A stretch of DNA of 64,000 nt from Batillaria attramentaria. Taxonomy: Eukaryota > Mollusca > Gastropoda > Batillariidae. A program made the translations under genes and the position numbers. The stretch lies in NCBI GenBank assembly GCA_018292915.2, contig JACVVK020000015.1:3033001-3097000 (forward strand), read 5' to 3'. The notes under the pieces are model-generated. The model worked only from the letters and a program-made list of their open reading frames with translations, made no database searches and was not told the origin of the DNA. Positions 1 through 12,551 of the stretch are shown here, piece after piece; positions within the stretch are counted from its first letter, which is position 1; each line of letters begins with the position of its first letter.

Positions 1-297
1 ACTGGCCGTGAAATCCTCCACCTGCTCCGCTATCCCAGGGCGGCCATTCAGGAGGAAAAGCTTTGCAAACGGCCGCAAGTGAGGGGGGGGGGGGGGGATG
101 GGGCTATGGCTATTATGTGTCGCCCTCCATTAGTGTACCATGATGGCCACTAAAACCAGACACACATCCTGGGGGAATAATTGACTGTGCAGACGGTAAT
201 GGCCTGCCTCATATTGTGTTTGTCACCCTAGAAGCTGAAAGGATACATGGTTGCTTGGCTGCTGTAATCAGGGCCTCTTTATTAAATCGATGAGATT

Positions 298-645
298 GTG
301 TATTTAATACCCTGTTGTCTGTTTTGGGGGTTGGTTTGTGCGTTCGTGTGTGTGTGTGTATTATGTTGTCGTTTTGTTTGTGGATACTGTTTTCTTCTTC
401 TTGTGTTTTTGTTGGTTTGTTTTTGGGTGGGTGGGTGGTGTTTATATATTGATTTGTTTTGTGTGGGTTTTTTTTGTTATTTGGTTGGCTATTTGTTGTT
501 GGGTTTTTTTTTTTTTTTTGGGGGGGGGGGGGGGGCTGTTGTTGAGTATTTACATATGCAGTTTTGTGTGTGTGTGTGTGTTTGTGTATGTGTGTGTGTG
601 TGTGTGTTTTGGCATGTGTTTGTTTCTTTGTGTGTTGAAATGAAG
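298..645 (+). repeat. G/T-only strand-asymmetric tract with (TG)n and a poly-G run
   Basis: For about 340 bases the plus strand is almost only G and T. It includes a T run followed by about 16 G at 510-535 and two TG arrays around 566-607. The open frames across it are low-complexity Val/Cys/Phe strings and are not genes. Nothing else is recognised from 1 to about 2500 apart from short G runs near 86-98 and 1762-1776. Confidence 0.8.
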
Positions 646-2515
646 AATTTCCTAGAAAAATACAGGTTAAAGAAAGAAAAAAACAACACCCCAGAAGGAC
701 CAAAACTACTGTCAACAACAGTCCTAGAAAACCTGATAAACGGTATAAAGCAACAGAACACCAATAACCAACTAACGGTAAATTCCGCATGATAATCCTT
801 TAATACATGTGCACCAGTCCTCAATGGATACTTGCAAGCCAAGACCAATTTTTATGAAACCGTTATATACTGCGGGTGACTGCTTGACCCTACAGCTGAC
901 AGGCAAAGCAACCTCAAGATTATCCTTGTTATTGCTGGGTGCACTGGTCCTTCAGTATTTATGGGGCTGCACGCACATTCTTAACCTCCTAATCACCAGT
1001 GGGCCTCCAGCTCCAGAGGGATTGAGGTTCTTAGCTTGTAATCCACCCTGATTTAGTGCCCAGCACTTCACATTGCTGCTTGGCCCACACTCACCAAAGA
1101 CACCTTCAATAACAACCACAGAAAAGAAAAACCTCAAACCTCATATTGTCACATCACGATATCCACCAATTATTAAGATGGGCATAATGTATACATCCTC
1201 CGATAAAGTATTTGACCTTTTCAGGCCACACATGCCACACTGTAAGAAATCCCACACAAAACAAAACTTTACATTTCAATCCACTTTTTCTCACACCAAT
1301 TTCTCCGCCATGCTTTTATGTAAACTTCAATTTTATGTAAAGTTCAGATGAGCACAAACATAAGTTTTTACTTGTTGTGCTCTCTTACAATGTAATGCTG
1401 TTTACTGATTGACGGTGATGCTTAAATGAATTTAAAAACAAAAACAAAAAAAACTTCCCACTATTATTCACAAGTCCAAGGATCCGTAATATTTTATCAC
1501 AATAAAGTAGCTGACACTGACGATCTGAGGGAAATGCGTTGTTTTCAGACTTTCTGCAATAGCTGGGAACCCTTGATGAAGTGTATCTTGCAAAGTCTGT
1601 ATCTACATATATCCTACATCATGCATCATGCATCGTCCTTCCCTGTGAGCGTTGGCGGAGTGGACTGCTTATATTAATTAATGTAAACAACAGTATTGCT
1701 TTCTTCCCCCCTGACTTACTGGCAACAATGGGGGCATAACAATGTTAAGTGGATGCTGTGGGGGGAGGGGGGGGAGCAGTGTTGCTTACAAAACTGAGGG
1801 TCACTTTGACCATCTCTGTCAAATTCAGAGGGTCATTTTGTAAAATCAGTGAAGTACAGCCTCAAAATCTCTGCAATTAATCACATTCTGAAATCTCTGC
1901 GTAAACGACACACTTATGTGTATAATAACGAACACTAAGGAGAGCGAAATAAGTTACACTGTATATATACTAGGAATACACTTTGGATGTGTGCTCCTTC
2001 AGCTGCGAACGGGTTAAATAAATTTCTGTCACATGCGACTTTCTGATTGATTTTGTGTTTTCGGGATCAGTCAATAGTTGGTAGGAAGCGAGAGAAAGAC
2101 AAGCTGTCAACGTACTGACATTGTATTCAACATGGTTCCACACAATCAATGGAAAAAAAACGCTGGATGAAGACAGTAGGTCAACTTCCCCTACGCAGTT
2201 CTCGTCAATCACCTAGCAACGCACACTGGTCTATGTACCACAAAGAATGGGGCTGCCTAAATCAAGAGACTGCAATATCAGAGACCATGGATGGAAGCGT
2301 GACTTGACAGAATGACTATGAATACATCGATCAATAATGAACTTTCCCTGGTGCCTTGTGACTTCCTCTGTGTGTACAAGCAAAGAAAATGGGCCATAGA
2401 TCTATTCAGTCACAAGACAGAGGACATGCTACTTCACTTCTCCCCATACATGAGGTTTTCAGTCAAAATATGCTCCTTCACAGCTTTTTACATGTATAAA
2501 TTTATGAACAACCAG

Positions 2516-2556
<41 letters not shown>

Positions 2557-2561
2557 CGCGC
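2516..2561. repeat. (TG)n(CG)n microsatellite
   Basis: An uninterrupted TG array passes directly into (CG)n. The flanks show no other recognisable element. Confidence 0.9.
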
Positions 2562-2650
2562 GCTGGCACACAAGTCAGTGTCAACGCGTTCTGTTAGTTT
2601 GTGTGTGCATGACTGGTGTGATAGCCTCACTGTCATTTCCGCAAACTTAC

Positions 2651-2693
2651 CGTTTCCAGGGCCAATCTTGTTTGAATTATACGCAGACGACAT
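2651..2693 (-). CDS. candidate first coding exon, gene unknown
   Basis: On the minus strand an ATG with A at -3 opens 14 codons (MSSAYNSNKIGPGN) plus one base, then a near-perfect donor G|GTAAGTTT. The exon therefore ends in phase 1. The DNA upstream (2700-3600) keeps many CpGs and could be a promoter. No downstream exon is recognised between here and the left edge of the window, so the product is unknown. Two other candidates of the same form lie at 25156-25213 and 31990-32041 on the same strand. The evidence is only start context, splice donor and shared phase. A chance ORF next to a chance donor remains possible. Confidence 0.35.
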
Positions 2694-3299
2694 TCTTCAC
2701 AATATGATACAGAGTTCGGCTTCTTCTTCCGGCTTTTTATCGCACACTTCTCTTTACTATGCACAATACTGTACTGAACAGAACACGCGACTTCCAGTCG
2801 AGATTAACTCCCTTGACCTGCAAGCGAAGCAAAATATCAGCCACCACCTCCCACTTTCAATTTGGTCGAACCGATAAATACAGAGTGTGTGATTGGGTTC
2901 CCGTAAAACTGTATTTACTGAGCCTGGGAACGTTTCATTTATTCCCCTAGCTCCTGATAGCCGTAAAGCTGTGCAGTCTAGATTTATAAGCCAGAGGCAT
3001 TCAGTTCTGTCGTAATCGGCAAGCCACGAGCATGCTGCAATCTCCGCGGTTGTTGTAGTTACCGACGTCATGCAAGCCTGTGGTGAGATGCAAGTGCGCT
3101 CAGCTCTGGCTACGGCATCAAGGACAGCATCTCTCCACTCATACACAAACCGGCTGTTGGCTAAACGCTACTGCAACGTAATGTGAACAAAGCTGCTGGG
3201 TTGTTGTTGTTTTTTACGAGCAAGTCGCGTGGCACCTGTTCAAAAGTACACCTATCACCTTTGCTGCTTCAGTCGCTCTTGTAAAACCGCAAGTGATTG

Positions 3300-4500
3300 G
3301 CCGGCTGCACACGCGCGCACGCGCACGTGAGGGTATAATCTACCCCGGTCCGGCTAAGTCCTCGGGTGGCACTAACCTTTGATGGGAACCAGCGCAACTG
3401 ATCGTGACAGATCGATTGGTTAGGCCGCCTCGGTGAACTACCGAGCTCGCTAGAATTCGATGCTTGTACATATACCCATGTTAGAACATCAGATCAGAAT
3501 TATGGTCTGACGCCGCTAGACTACGGCTTTCATCTCAGCGTTACTGACGACACTCAGTGATGGCACACATCACACTCAGTAATTACATCTGTCCGGCCCG
3601 GCGTGGCGCCGACTAGTGCTAGTGCTAGCCTAGTGCTTAATCATTTATTCACATTACACTCGCCGTCTCAGTTTCGTGATAATAAACAATATCCGGCGAC
3701 GGTATCTAAGCTACAGCGGCCGTAACTCAGTGAATCGTCACTGAGTTTTCACTAGTATTCACTGATGGGCGGACCCGGCGCCGGCTCCGGCCATCATGAG
3801 TATACACTGATCATTGTATCTGTAGATGATTCAGTTGGTGTCCGAGTCGGTCATTATCGACCAGTATTATGCAGCAGGCCATATATCTCAGTATTCAGTG
3901 AAATACGCACAATACGTGAAATACCCATACCGACTGGTTTGCGGTCCCAGCGGCAAAACCGCACCGACACCGGCTCATTGACTGACTGACCGGCTCCGCC
4001 GGTGCTCAAACACTGAGACCTGTAATGAACCAATCAGTAACAACGGAACACAGTGACTTCAAATCAAGTCTCTTCATATGGTGTCAATAGCTTAATTAAG
4101 TGAAGCACTAGTAAGCACACCTATATCAGTTCAGTTCTCAGTGTTACAGTGTGGCAGTGACTGAACGAGTCGCACCTCAGTGTGCCTACTAACACAAACT
4201 TACAATATGACAACAGTTATAATTATATATGTGTTATTATATACATGCAATAAAGCCGGCTTTTATCAGTGTGTGCCAACAGGCAGGCAGTGGTGACGCT
4301 GTATAAAGTTTCTCAATACTGTCAGTCGAGGTATAAACGGCCCGGCTATAGCAACACCTCAGTCTTGCGACATCAACTTGATCTACACGACCCCGGCTGA
4401 AGTGAAAGCTGATACTGCCTTAAAAGTAAACACGTCAAAGCCCTCCTCAACCAGCACTACACTCGCTTAGTTACACACAATCGCATGCTAGCGTGTCATC
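3300..4500. other. CpG-retaining block rich in CACTGA/TCAGTG words
   Basis: This gene-less stretch has many CpGs and CCGG/GCCGGC sites. The hexamers CACTGA, TCAGTG and ACTCAGT recur at irregular spacing without forming a tandem array. Similar texture returns at 32400-35250 and 50500-51750. It may be regulatory DNA or an old degenerate repeat; the sequence does not decide. Confidence 0.5.
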
Positions 4501-4839
4501 CACTCCTAACTGGGACGCAGTGCGAGACCACGCACCTTTTGGCCTACAAAACCTGTCACCCCTAGCAAGACAGGATAGACTGAAATGGCCCCCTGAGTTG
4601 CGAAATCTCAGCGACCTAAGCCCACTGCATGGTCAGATAGACAAGCAACTAACATCAGTGACGTACGTCCCAAAATTGCGCACGGCCCGAAGTTGATATT
4701 GTGAAACTGCCAAGATATGAGCCGGGGAGCCCAAGCAGACAAAAATAGGCTCGCATGAATGAAGGGTAAATCCGGTGCAATCGGTGTAGACACCTATATT
4801 GGACAGAACGCACTTTAATCGACCCGTTCCGGCCCTGTC

Positions 4840-4893
4840 GAGCGCGCGCGCGCGCGCACGCACGTGCACGTACACACACACACACACACACAC
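4840..4893. repeat. (CG)n / (CA)n compound microsatellite
   Basis: GCGC repeats pass into ACGCACGTGCACGT and then (AC)n. The overlapping Val/Cys/Arg/Ala open frames are artefacts of the repeat. Confidence 0.85.
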
Positions 4894-5280
4894 GCTTGAT
4901 TCAGTTCAGTTGCAATTCAGCCATGATTTAAGGCCTGCCGGGTCGTTAGTTGTCCCTACAGAATAAACCCTACGGCCGGACTCACGTTCGCCGGTCACAT
5001 TGAGAAACTGACAGAAAGCGTGTTGCTTCTTTCTTGCCTTTCAGTTAACGGTGAAAAATCTATTCAACTGTGCTGCCGCTCATAAGTCCGCTGGGAGTAA
5101 ACAAGAACACGAATGCTTGTTCCTAGGCACAGGTCTACTAGGGACAAAGGCAGCGAGATCAATGTCCATGGCACGCTGGCACACTCCCACTGGCAGCACG
5201 ATATTTAGTTCAACCATGCTCCATAGATCACTGAAAAGCTTGAGAATGACTCGAATAGCATACTGCGTGCGCTGGTGTGC

Positions 5281-5311
<31 letters not shown>

Positions 5312-5353
5312 GTTGGGTGTGTGGGTGGTTGGGTGTGTGGGTGGTTGGGTGAC
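5281..5353. repeat. (TG)n with TGGGTG variants
   Basis: A pure TG array is followed by several GGTTGGGTGTGTGG units. Confidence 0.85.
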
Positions 5354-5682
5354 AGCGAAAGACACTAGAGAATTCAGTTCGGAGTTGTTTTTTAATTTCT
5401 CCTACTGAGCAATCTCTGGCCCTTGAAAATGAACGGGCTAGAGTGAATGAACAAGTTAATTAACGGTTGCCCTTGAGGTGGTGCAGTGCATTTCGCTGTT
5501 CAAGCCTTCGTTTCTGAAAAACTTCATTTATACTCAGTCTGTGACACTCATGAACCAAACGACGAAAGTAAACGATTTTCTTTGCGTGTCTTTCATTGCA
5601 CGACATATACTACTACTACTACTAATAATAAATGGTATTTGTTTATACTGGGAACCATGGATGTTGCCACTAAAACAAGACA

Positions 5683-5955
5683 CCAAAAGGGTGTCCTAAA
5701 GGGGGAGGGGGATACACCAAAAGGGTGTCCTAAAGAGGGAGGGGGGGATACACCAAAAGGGTGTCCTAAAGAGGGAGGGGGATACACCAAAAGGGTGTCC
5801 TAAAGAGGGAGGGGGATACACCAAAAGGGTGTCCCAAAGAGGGAGGGGAGGGGGGATACACCAAAAGAGGTGTCCTAAAGAGGGAGGGGGAGGAGGGATA
5901 CACCAAAAGGGTGTCCTAAAGAGGGAGGGGAGGGGATACACCAAAAGGGTGTCTC
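5683..5955 (+). repeat. 34 bp minisatellite, about eight units
   Basis: The unit reads roughly GGTGTCCTAAAGAGGGAGGG followed by GGATACACCAAAAG, with length variation inside the G/A run. Each junction contains ACACC-AAAAG-GGTGT, so every unit can form a small hairpin. Open frames on both strands simply translate the repeat (FRTPFWC/KGCPKEGG). Confidence 0.95.
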
Positions 5956-6299
5956 ATTTCCAAGCAGCCTCCCCAAGGGCTGTCCGGGCTCTATGGCACA
6001 CGTGTGTGGTATGGAATGGGTTTAGCGGTCAGTATGGTGCACGAGTGTTGCATACATTTTCATGAAGTGTTTAGATGGCTTTATCACGACCCAGCTGAAC
6101 ACGGCTACTCTAAGTGATCGAGTGCAGCCCAGTATGTCTCTGTAAGCGGTTTTCGCCGCATTTCCGCCCCAGCGAAAAAAGTTGTTTGCTCGCTATAGTG
6201 GCGTAACAGCTTCTGTGTTTGAAAATACTTCTAAGCGGATGAAGAAAACGTTATACCTGTAAAAGGTGTGTGTTCTCTATATATACGCGGACGGTTGCT

Positions 6300-6352
6300 T
6301 GTTTGGGAGGTTTAACGTCCTTTTCCACCACAAACAGGTGACACAAAAGACG
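6300..6352 (-). mobile_element. partial copy of the tRNA-derived SINE (3' tail)
   Basis: About 50 bases match the tail of the fuller copy at 6562-6738: GGGAGGTTTAACGTCC, TTTTCCACCAC, then a diverged CAAAAGACG. The tRNA-like head is missing. Confidence 0.6.
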
Positions 6353-6561
6353 AATATCATTATAATTTATTCTGTATATTATGGTGATGAACGCTTGTCT
6401 TACACACTGCACTGACAATGTTAGTGGCGACTTCAACTCTGGGCTAATTGCATGATTTTTTTTCTGCTCGTTTTTCTTCTTCTTCTTCCTTCTCCAGTTC
6501 TTCAGGTGGGGATTGTGTTTAGAATTTAAAGGCTCTCAGTCTCAGTCTGGCGGCCAGAGAG

Positions 6562-6738
6562 GGTGGGGTGGGTGGGTGTTTAGGGGTTTAACGTCCTTTT
6601 CCACCACCTACGGGTGATATCAAAGACGGGGCAACGATGAAAAAGTCAGCACAAATATTTGGCCCCAGCCGGGATACGAACTCGCGCCCCCGAGCATTAG
6701 AAGTCCCACGCTCTACCATTCGGCCACCCCGGCTCCCC
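6562..6738 (-). mobile_element. tRNA-derived SINE, full copy
   Basis: Read on the minus strand, the element starts GGAGCCGGGGTGGCCGAATG and continues with an A-box-like GGCCGAATGGTAGAGCG and a B-box-like GAGTTCGTATCCC, as in a tRNA head. The body ends in GGTGGAAAAGGACGTTAAAC and a (CACC)n tail. Clear copies lie at 13905-14064, 16140-16308 and 27411-27580. The head has no conserved clover-leaf, so it is not a functional tRNA gene. SINEs of this kind are copied by RNA polymerase III and moved by a LINE. Confidence 0.8.
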
Positions 6739-6800
6739 GCGTCCATAGAGATTCTTCTTCTTTTTCATGTGGTGATTGTCTTTTAACTTGAAATGTGACT

Positions 6801-6897
6801 AAATATTTGTGCTGGCCTTTTCCTCAGTCGTTGTCCCGTCTTTGTTACATCCAAACGTGGTGGAAAAGGACGTTAAACTCCAAAACACCCACCCCCA
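6801..6897 (+). mobile_element. partial SINE copy, opposite orientation
   Basis: AAATATTTGTGCTGGCCTTT through GTGGTGGAAAAGGACGTTAA matches the non-tRNA half of the SINE in reverse orientation to the neighbour at 6562-6738. The tRNA-like head is absent. Confidence 0.7.
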
Positions 6898-7001
6898 CTC
6901 CTTTCAAATGATAAAATTTCAGTAGATATTGATATATTTGGATACCCCAAATTTGAAACCATTCGGTTGAGTATTTTCGGAGAAACAGGCCTGGGCACAA
7001 A

Positions 7002-7063
<62 letters not shown>
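7002..7063. repeat. (AC)n microsatellite
   Basis: About 30 uninterrupted AC units. The CpG-rich 370 bases to the right hold one 111-codon ORF, treated under findings. Confidence 0.95.
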
Positions 7064-7065
<2 letters not shown>

Positions 7066-8878
7066 CACTCAATGCGGCGGGGAAGTGCGTTCAGGGGCAC
7101 CATGCCCGCCAGTAAAAATGTTGTTATTGTCATTACGCTTGCATCATGTCTGTGCGGAGAATGCGAGCGACGTGCGTTTGATGAAGGCGGATTTTTTAGC
7201 CCGTCCTATGATGTTGCTTCCATTACTGGAGTAAAAAAAATCTCGAGTCCACGTGACTACTCACGTACACACCAACATGTGCTTGACAACGGCCACAAGG
7301 GCGACTATTCCGCCTCGTTCAATAGGATGACCCTGGGGGTGTTCAATAGCATAACCGGGCTAACACTCTCTCGTCTCATCCCCTTCTTCACACGCCACGA
7401 AGGACGCGAAGCGGTGAATGCCTGTGAACCGGACTAGAACACTTTCCTGTGGAAAGCTCTTCCCTTTGCGAGCTTACTACTGTGTGTTCAAGACGTTCTA
7501 AAGGGTCCGTTGGATAAACATGCTGTATTTGTGCAGCTACCGAGGCGCGGCTGAGAACGATATCGGACCATCTCTCTGTCTCAAATCCGCATCCGCTTTT
7601 TTTTTTTTTTTTTTTAAACAAAACAAGGTCAGGCGATCGTGCTGTAGCCAAACCCGCGTCTGCTTTGCGGAAAATTGGATCATTATAACCTCTGAAGCGT
7701 TGTACCCGTGACAGATAAGGTAGAGACTAATTTACTGCGGCCATTTGTTGACACTGTAGAAGATCAGAAGTTGGAGGGTGTGTTCTTACTAATGCACAAG
7801 GCGAGAGGCTCGTGCCGTGTACAGTTTGTATCAGACTGCATTTGTCTTCACGTACGGTGGATGGGTTGGTTTGTTCCTTGCTTTGGCTGTCTGACTTATT
7901 TTGTTTTCATTGTTTTTACAATCCTAATCATACTGACAATTGCAGACCCACAGCTGCTGTCTCCTTTTGCACCCTTCTCTGCCCCCCCCCCCCCCCCCCA
8001 AAAAAAATCCTAAACAAAACCAACCCAAAATAGTTGACATTGTAAACAAACTTTTTTGTGTGTCAAGTTTCAAAAAGTAATATGCCGTTTCCAAAACTGT
8101 TTATGTTCCTTCTTATTTTTCGAATGAATGAATCTTTCAAAGAACATGCCGACACTAAGCAGAACCCACATATATATTCACAGCAATGGGCTATATGCAA
8201 AACCCATCCTGCAAATAAATAACCGTGTCTGAATTTCCACTTAAACACGCAAGCAAAAAGGAATGGCTTTAATTTTAGATGCTGCTTTTGGCTTGGAAAA
8301 TATACTAATAATATGAATTGGATAAGAAACAGGACCCACTCAAATCCTCAATATTCCGATGATGACCACAAAGCTTCTACCTGATAAACAACTTCAGAGT
8401 TGTGCGTGCGTGCGTGCGTGCGTGCGTGTGGTTGTATAGGGGTTTCCCGAAAGTTTGGTGGTCAACTGAAACAAACAGTGTTTCAACAGCGTGAACAAAA
8501 ACCGCAAACAAATTCATTTAGCGATTGAAAGCTGCGCAATAATCGTCCACAGAACAAGCTTGCCAAGAAATCGCTTTCCTGACACAAACACATTTCAGTC
8601 CTACACATCAAACATCAATTAGGATCATCAATACTGCATTACGAGACGTTTACCCAATACCCCCCCCCCCCCCCGCGGCACCTGTGTTTCCTCACAAGAG
8701 GCGAAACAAATAGTTTCCGAGTAACGACGCCCCTAGGCGATGCTGGGCAAGCTGCATGCGATGCCAACCCCCATCGATTTTTATGTAACTAATAAATCGC
8801 TGGCACCGTGTAATCGACTAACCAAACACCTGCCAGTGAGACCCAAGAAAAGAATGCAAACGTGGAAAGGTGGTGCTT

Positions 8879-8883
<5 letters not shown>

Positions 8884-8931
<48 letters not shown>

Positions 8932-9191
8932 TTGGGTTTTTTGGTTGGTTTGTTTTTTGTTTGTTTGTGGGGGGTTTTGTTTGTTTGTGGGTTTTTTGTT
9001 GTTGTTTGTTTTTTGTTTGTTTGCGTTGTTTGTTTGGGGGTTTTTTTTTGGGGGGGGGCGGGGGTGTTTTGTTTTTGTTTTTGTTTTTGGTTTGTTTGTT
9101 TGTTTTTTTGTTCGTTTGTTTGTTTTTTGTTTTTGTTTTCTTGTTTGTTTGTTTGGTTTTTTGTTGTTTTTTATTGGGGGGGGGGGGGGGC
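8884..9191 (+). repeat. (AC)n followed by a long G/T-only tract
   Basis: An (AC)n array of about 45 bases is followed at once by about 260 bases made almost only of T and G, mainly TTTG, TTGT and GGGG words, ending in a run of about 13 G. The open frames here are Phe/Val/Cys/Gly strings or their Lys/Asn/Thr complements and are not coding. Confidence 0.9.
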
Positions 9192-10266
9192 AATTTTTAT
9201 CCAAAACGCTTCTGGATGATCGGGGAACAAACTACCACCCAGATCGAAGGGCAGGAAACGGCACCGCTTGTAGCCCGTAGCAACAGTAACTAAGGGTTGC
9301 CGGAAATGGTCTATTCATAGTCAAATGGGTACATGGCACTCAGAAACCTTAGCCACCACGCGATGCAGGGAAAGGAGCTTTTGAAAAGGACGCAGTCCCC
9401 CCCCCCCCCCCCCCCAAACGACACTAAATCGGTTCTCGAGCGCACACACATGCCACCTTCAGGTTTCAATTCACCGGACTATTTCACTCCATTAACCTCG
9501 AAGGGGAGCAGCAAGCGTCTCACTGGAAGGGTCCAGGCGAGAAGCAAATTACCCTAGAAGAAGCTGAAAATCTATTTTCGGGCTGCTGGCGGAACATCAC
9601 AGTATTGATCTTCTAGTTGGAGAAGAGACGGTCAGGAAAAACCGCCCCACCCCCACCCCCCTCCAACTCCCCCCAACCCCATCCCAAAGGCGTCAGGCGT
9701 GTCCCGAGGTCGCTGCCACTGCAAGGATGCTGTAACTATTATAGATATACATGTATACGCTGGAGCCCTCCTCGTCCGTTTCTTTTCGAGTACACTCGCG
9801 TCGCACGGGGGCTCTAAGTGTACGGAAAGGCAAAGGGGTACAGACGCTCGTTCCAATATCAGTTTTGGCACCCACGGGGTCAAATGCTCTAATCAGTTTG
9901 GAACTGAGCTGCTCACCATACAGCGCGTGATTTCTCTCCGGGCTGAGGACTGAACTGTAATCCCGATCTGCACACGCAACTCTAGTTTGCGATGCGATAT
10001 TTGGGTGAATGTATGCGTCAGCACGGACGACTCTGGCACGGTACCGCAAGTGTACGATGAGAAATGAAACGCAGGCCTGGTTCTCTGCAAGCAAAGACTG
10101 TTACTGCCCCTTTCCAGCACTGTGAAATTCGTGGTTTTTATCATAGTTTTGCTGTTATTTTTGTTCTTCTTTCGTTTTGCGGCAGTAAGTAACATACATG
10201 AATGCACAGAGAATGGCAATTTCTCGCCCCATAAAACGTGTTATCTCGCTGCACGCTGGCTGTATA

Positions 10267-10339
<73 letters not shown>
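10267..10339. repeat. (AC)n microsatellite
   Basis: About 36 uninterrupted AC units. From 9200 to 11060 nothing else is recognised except poly-C runs (near 9399-9415) and A/C-rich DNA. Confidence 0.95.
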
Positions 10340-11060
10340 ACTCACTTGAATTACCCACATACCACCACCCCCTTCCACCCCGACCGGCACCTCAACCCCA
10401 ACCACTGGTTCAGGAATTCATATATATAATTATATAACAAACTCAGATTACAGAACTTTCACGCCAACTGAGCTGCTCACAGAGCAACAGAACCATAAAT
10501 CAACAAAACCAACAACGACACACACAAAAACCCACAGAAATTTGTCAGTGGTGCCTCTTTGGCTGTGGGAACGGAAAATTGCAGCAATAATACCAGGGGG
10601 GAAAAAAAGAAGAAGAAAAAAAGACAAACACTGACATCAGCAACGTCAGGGGGTTACAGAAACATACACCCAATATCCCACCAGCACTGCCTCTCTGATC
10701 GCAATACACACACCGGCCTGCCAGACTGCTAATCCCATTATTTGAAACAATTATCGCAATCATCCTTTGCACGTATCGAAACGGGATACAGAGTACACAC
10801 ATCCCGGCTTCAACACTCTCCCTAGTAAATTACGGTGTGCAATCAAAATGGACACCAGTCTTTCCGGTGCAACTCCGCTCCAAGCAGCAGCACCGCTCCA
10901 ACTCAGACCGTTTCCAAGTAATTGCACCGGGTGTTTTCATTTTTAAATTTGAGTAGCACCGAGTGTTTCCTCCTTCTTCTTCTTCTGCGGTCGATTTAAC
11001 TAGTTGCGTCAGATCAGTCTGCAGCCCTGTCGCCATGACGAATCCCACGGTCTTCTCCAC

Positions 11061-11356
11061 GGCCCGTATGTAATAGTCGAGGTTAGGGCTTTTAGCTCCG
11101 GGTTAGAGTCTAACCTCGAACTAAACTAGCTATAGGGTTAAATTTTCTGTTTTTTTTTTGTTTTTTTTTTTGTTTTAAATCAAGAAGCGGACCCATTCCA
11201 GCAAGGTGCCTAAACCGTTAAAGAAGGATTTTTTTCTTCCTTTCTTCGCATCCTTTCTTATTTAATTTTGCTTTTGGGTTTCTTTTGTCCTAGTCTGGGC
11301 CACGGTAAGGCCCGTAGCCGTGAGTTAAATTAACCTCGACTTTTACACACGGGCCC
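11061..11356 (+). mobile_element. MITE family A, copy 1
   Basis: The element begins GGCCCGTATGTAATAGTCGA and ends TCGACTTTTACACACGGGCC. The ends are imperfect inverted repeats of roughly 25 bases. Inside are subterminal words AACCTCGAACTAAACTAGCT and TTAAATTAACCTCGA, a T-rich middle, and TCAAGAAGCGGACCCATTCC. The same sequence recurs at 11918-12221 (inverted), 18209-18435 and 22733-23004. There is no coding capacity, so it is a non-autonomous DNA element. Confidence 0.85.
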
Positions 11357-11917
11357 AGGCCACGACGGCTACCCCAAAGCTGCACCTGCAGCTCTGCGCC
11401 CTCTGGCCAGGTTTTAACGTCGTAGAGCAGTAGAGCATCATGGGCAGGACAGTATTGAAGGATGTGTACTGGAGGGGGTGGGGGGGGTTCCAACGGACTT
11501 CAGTGTTGACATGAGACTGAGAAAGGGACCGTTTATCAACCGGACAACGACTTTGACAAACATCTTGCCACCGGCGCTCGTAGATTTTCAATATAATATG
11601 TATTTCAAACTTAAATCGTATTTGTAAGTGTCATGCCGACCTCAAACCTCTCTACTCTGGAAACAGAATAAGAGAGGCGGGGTTTACGATCGGCACGACA
11701 CTTGAAAAAAATACGATCTAATTTTTAAATATTGACAATTTACGAGAGCCTGCGTGCGTGGCTACAATGCAAATTATAAGTATGCAACTAAGCATGCTCA
11801 TATTTCAAACATGCATACGGCTTTGCGTGAGAGCTATCATCGCCGGAACATTTAAAGCGCAGTAGCACTAGACACACTACCATCCACTTTGATTTACACC
11901 CCGTGGTAACGGCACCA

Positions 11918-12221
11918 GGGCCCGTATATAGAACTCGAGGTCAATTTAACCCACGGGCTACGGGCCTAACCCAGACTAGGACAAAAGAAACCCCAAAACA
12001 AAATTATTTTTTTAAAAAGGAAGCGAAGAAAGGTAGAACAAAATCCTTCTCTAACGGCTTAGACACCATGGTGGAATGGACCCGCTTCCTGGTTAAACAA
12101 ACACACACAAAAAACCCAAACAAACAAACAAAACCCAGAAAAATTTAACCCTAGAGCTAGTTCGAGGTTAGACTTTAACCCGGGACTAACCTCCCTACCC
12201 TCGACTTTTACATGCGGGCCC
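11918..12221 (-). mobile_element. MITE family A, copy 2 (inverted)
   Basis: This is the reverse complement of copy 1: it starts GGGCCCGTATATAGAACTCG and ends TCGACTTTTACATGCGGGCC. The middle carries AAACAAACAAACAAAAC where copy 1 has a T-rich stretch. Confidence 0.85.
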
Positions 12222-12551
12222 AGGGTTTGATTTTCCGACTCACTACATTTGCTTGTCGAAGAAAACTGTTGCTGCTGGCATCGGATTGCAACCTTACACA
12301 TCCACAGCTTCCAACCATTGTTTTCTAACAGCTGCAGGCGCCTGGTGGGAGAGTGGTGTGGATCGATACCCTTATCTGGCACCCTGTGGTATCACTCTCT
12401 TCCCAACCCTCGTGCACCGCTACACTCCGTTCGCCCTGGTCACTCCGGGAAGTCAGTCCGTCCCTTGGGGAGGCTGGTTTTATCGGTTGTTTTCATATAT
12501 ATCTTATTCATTGTCCGTTTCGCGGTTTTTTTTATGGGGCTCGGTCACGCA

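Noticed and set aside
5683..5955. CRISPR-like array
   Set aside because: Units are contiguous with no unique spacers, there are no cas genes, and the surrounding DNA is animal. It is a minisatellite. The same holds for 20190-20743 and 44041-44634.
6660..6738. A tRNA gene on the minus strand
   Set aside because: A and B boxes are present but the arms do not pair as a clover-leaf, and the same head occurs in several places fused to the same non-tRNA body. It is a SINE head.
10830..11060. Minus-strand start MATGLQTDLTQLVKSTAEEE as another first exon
   Set aside because: The start context is fair, but no good splice donor follows and the frame runs through a low-complexity GAA stretch. It is not comparable with the three called candidates.
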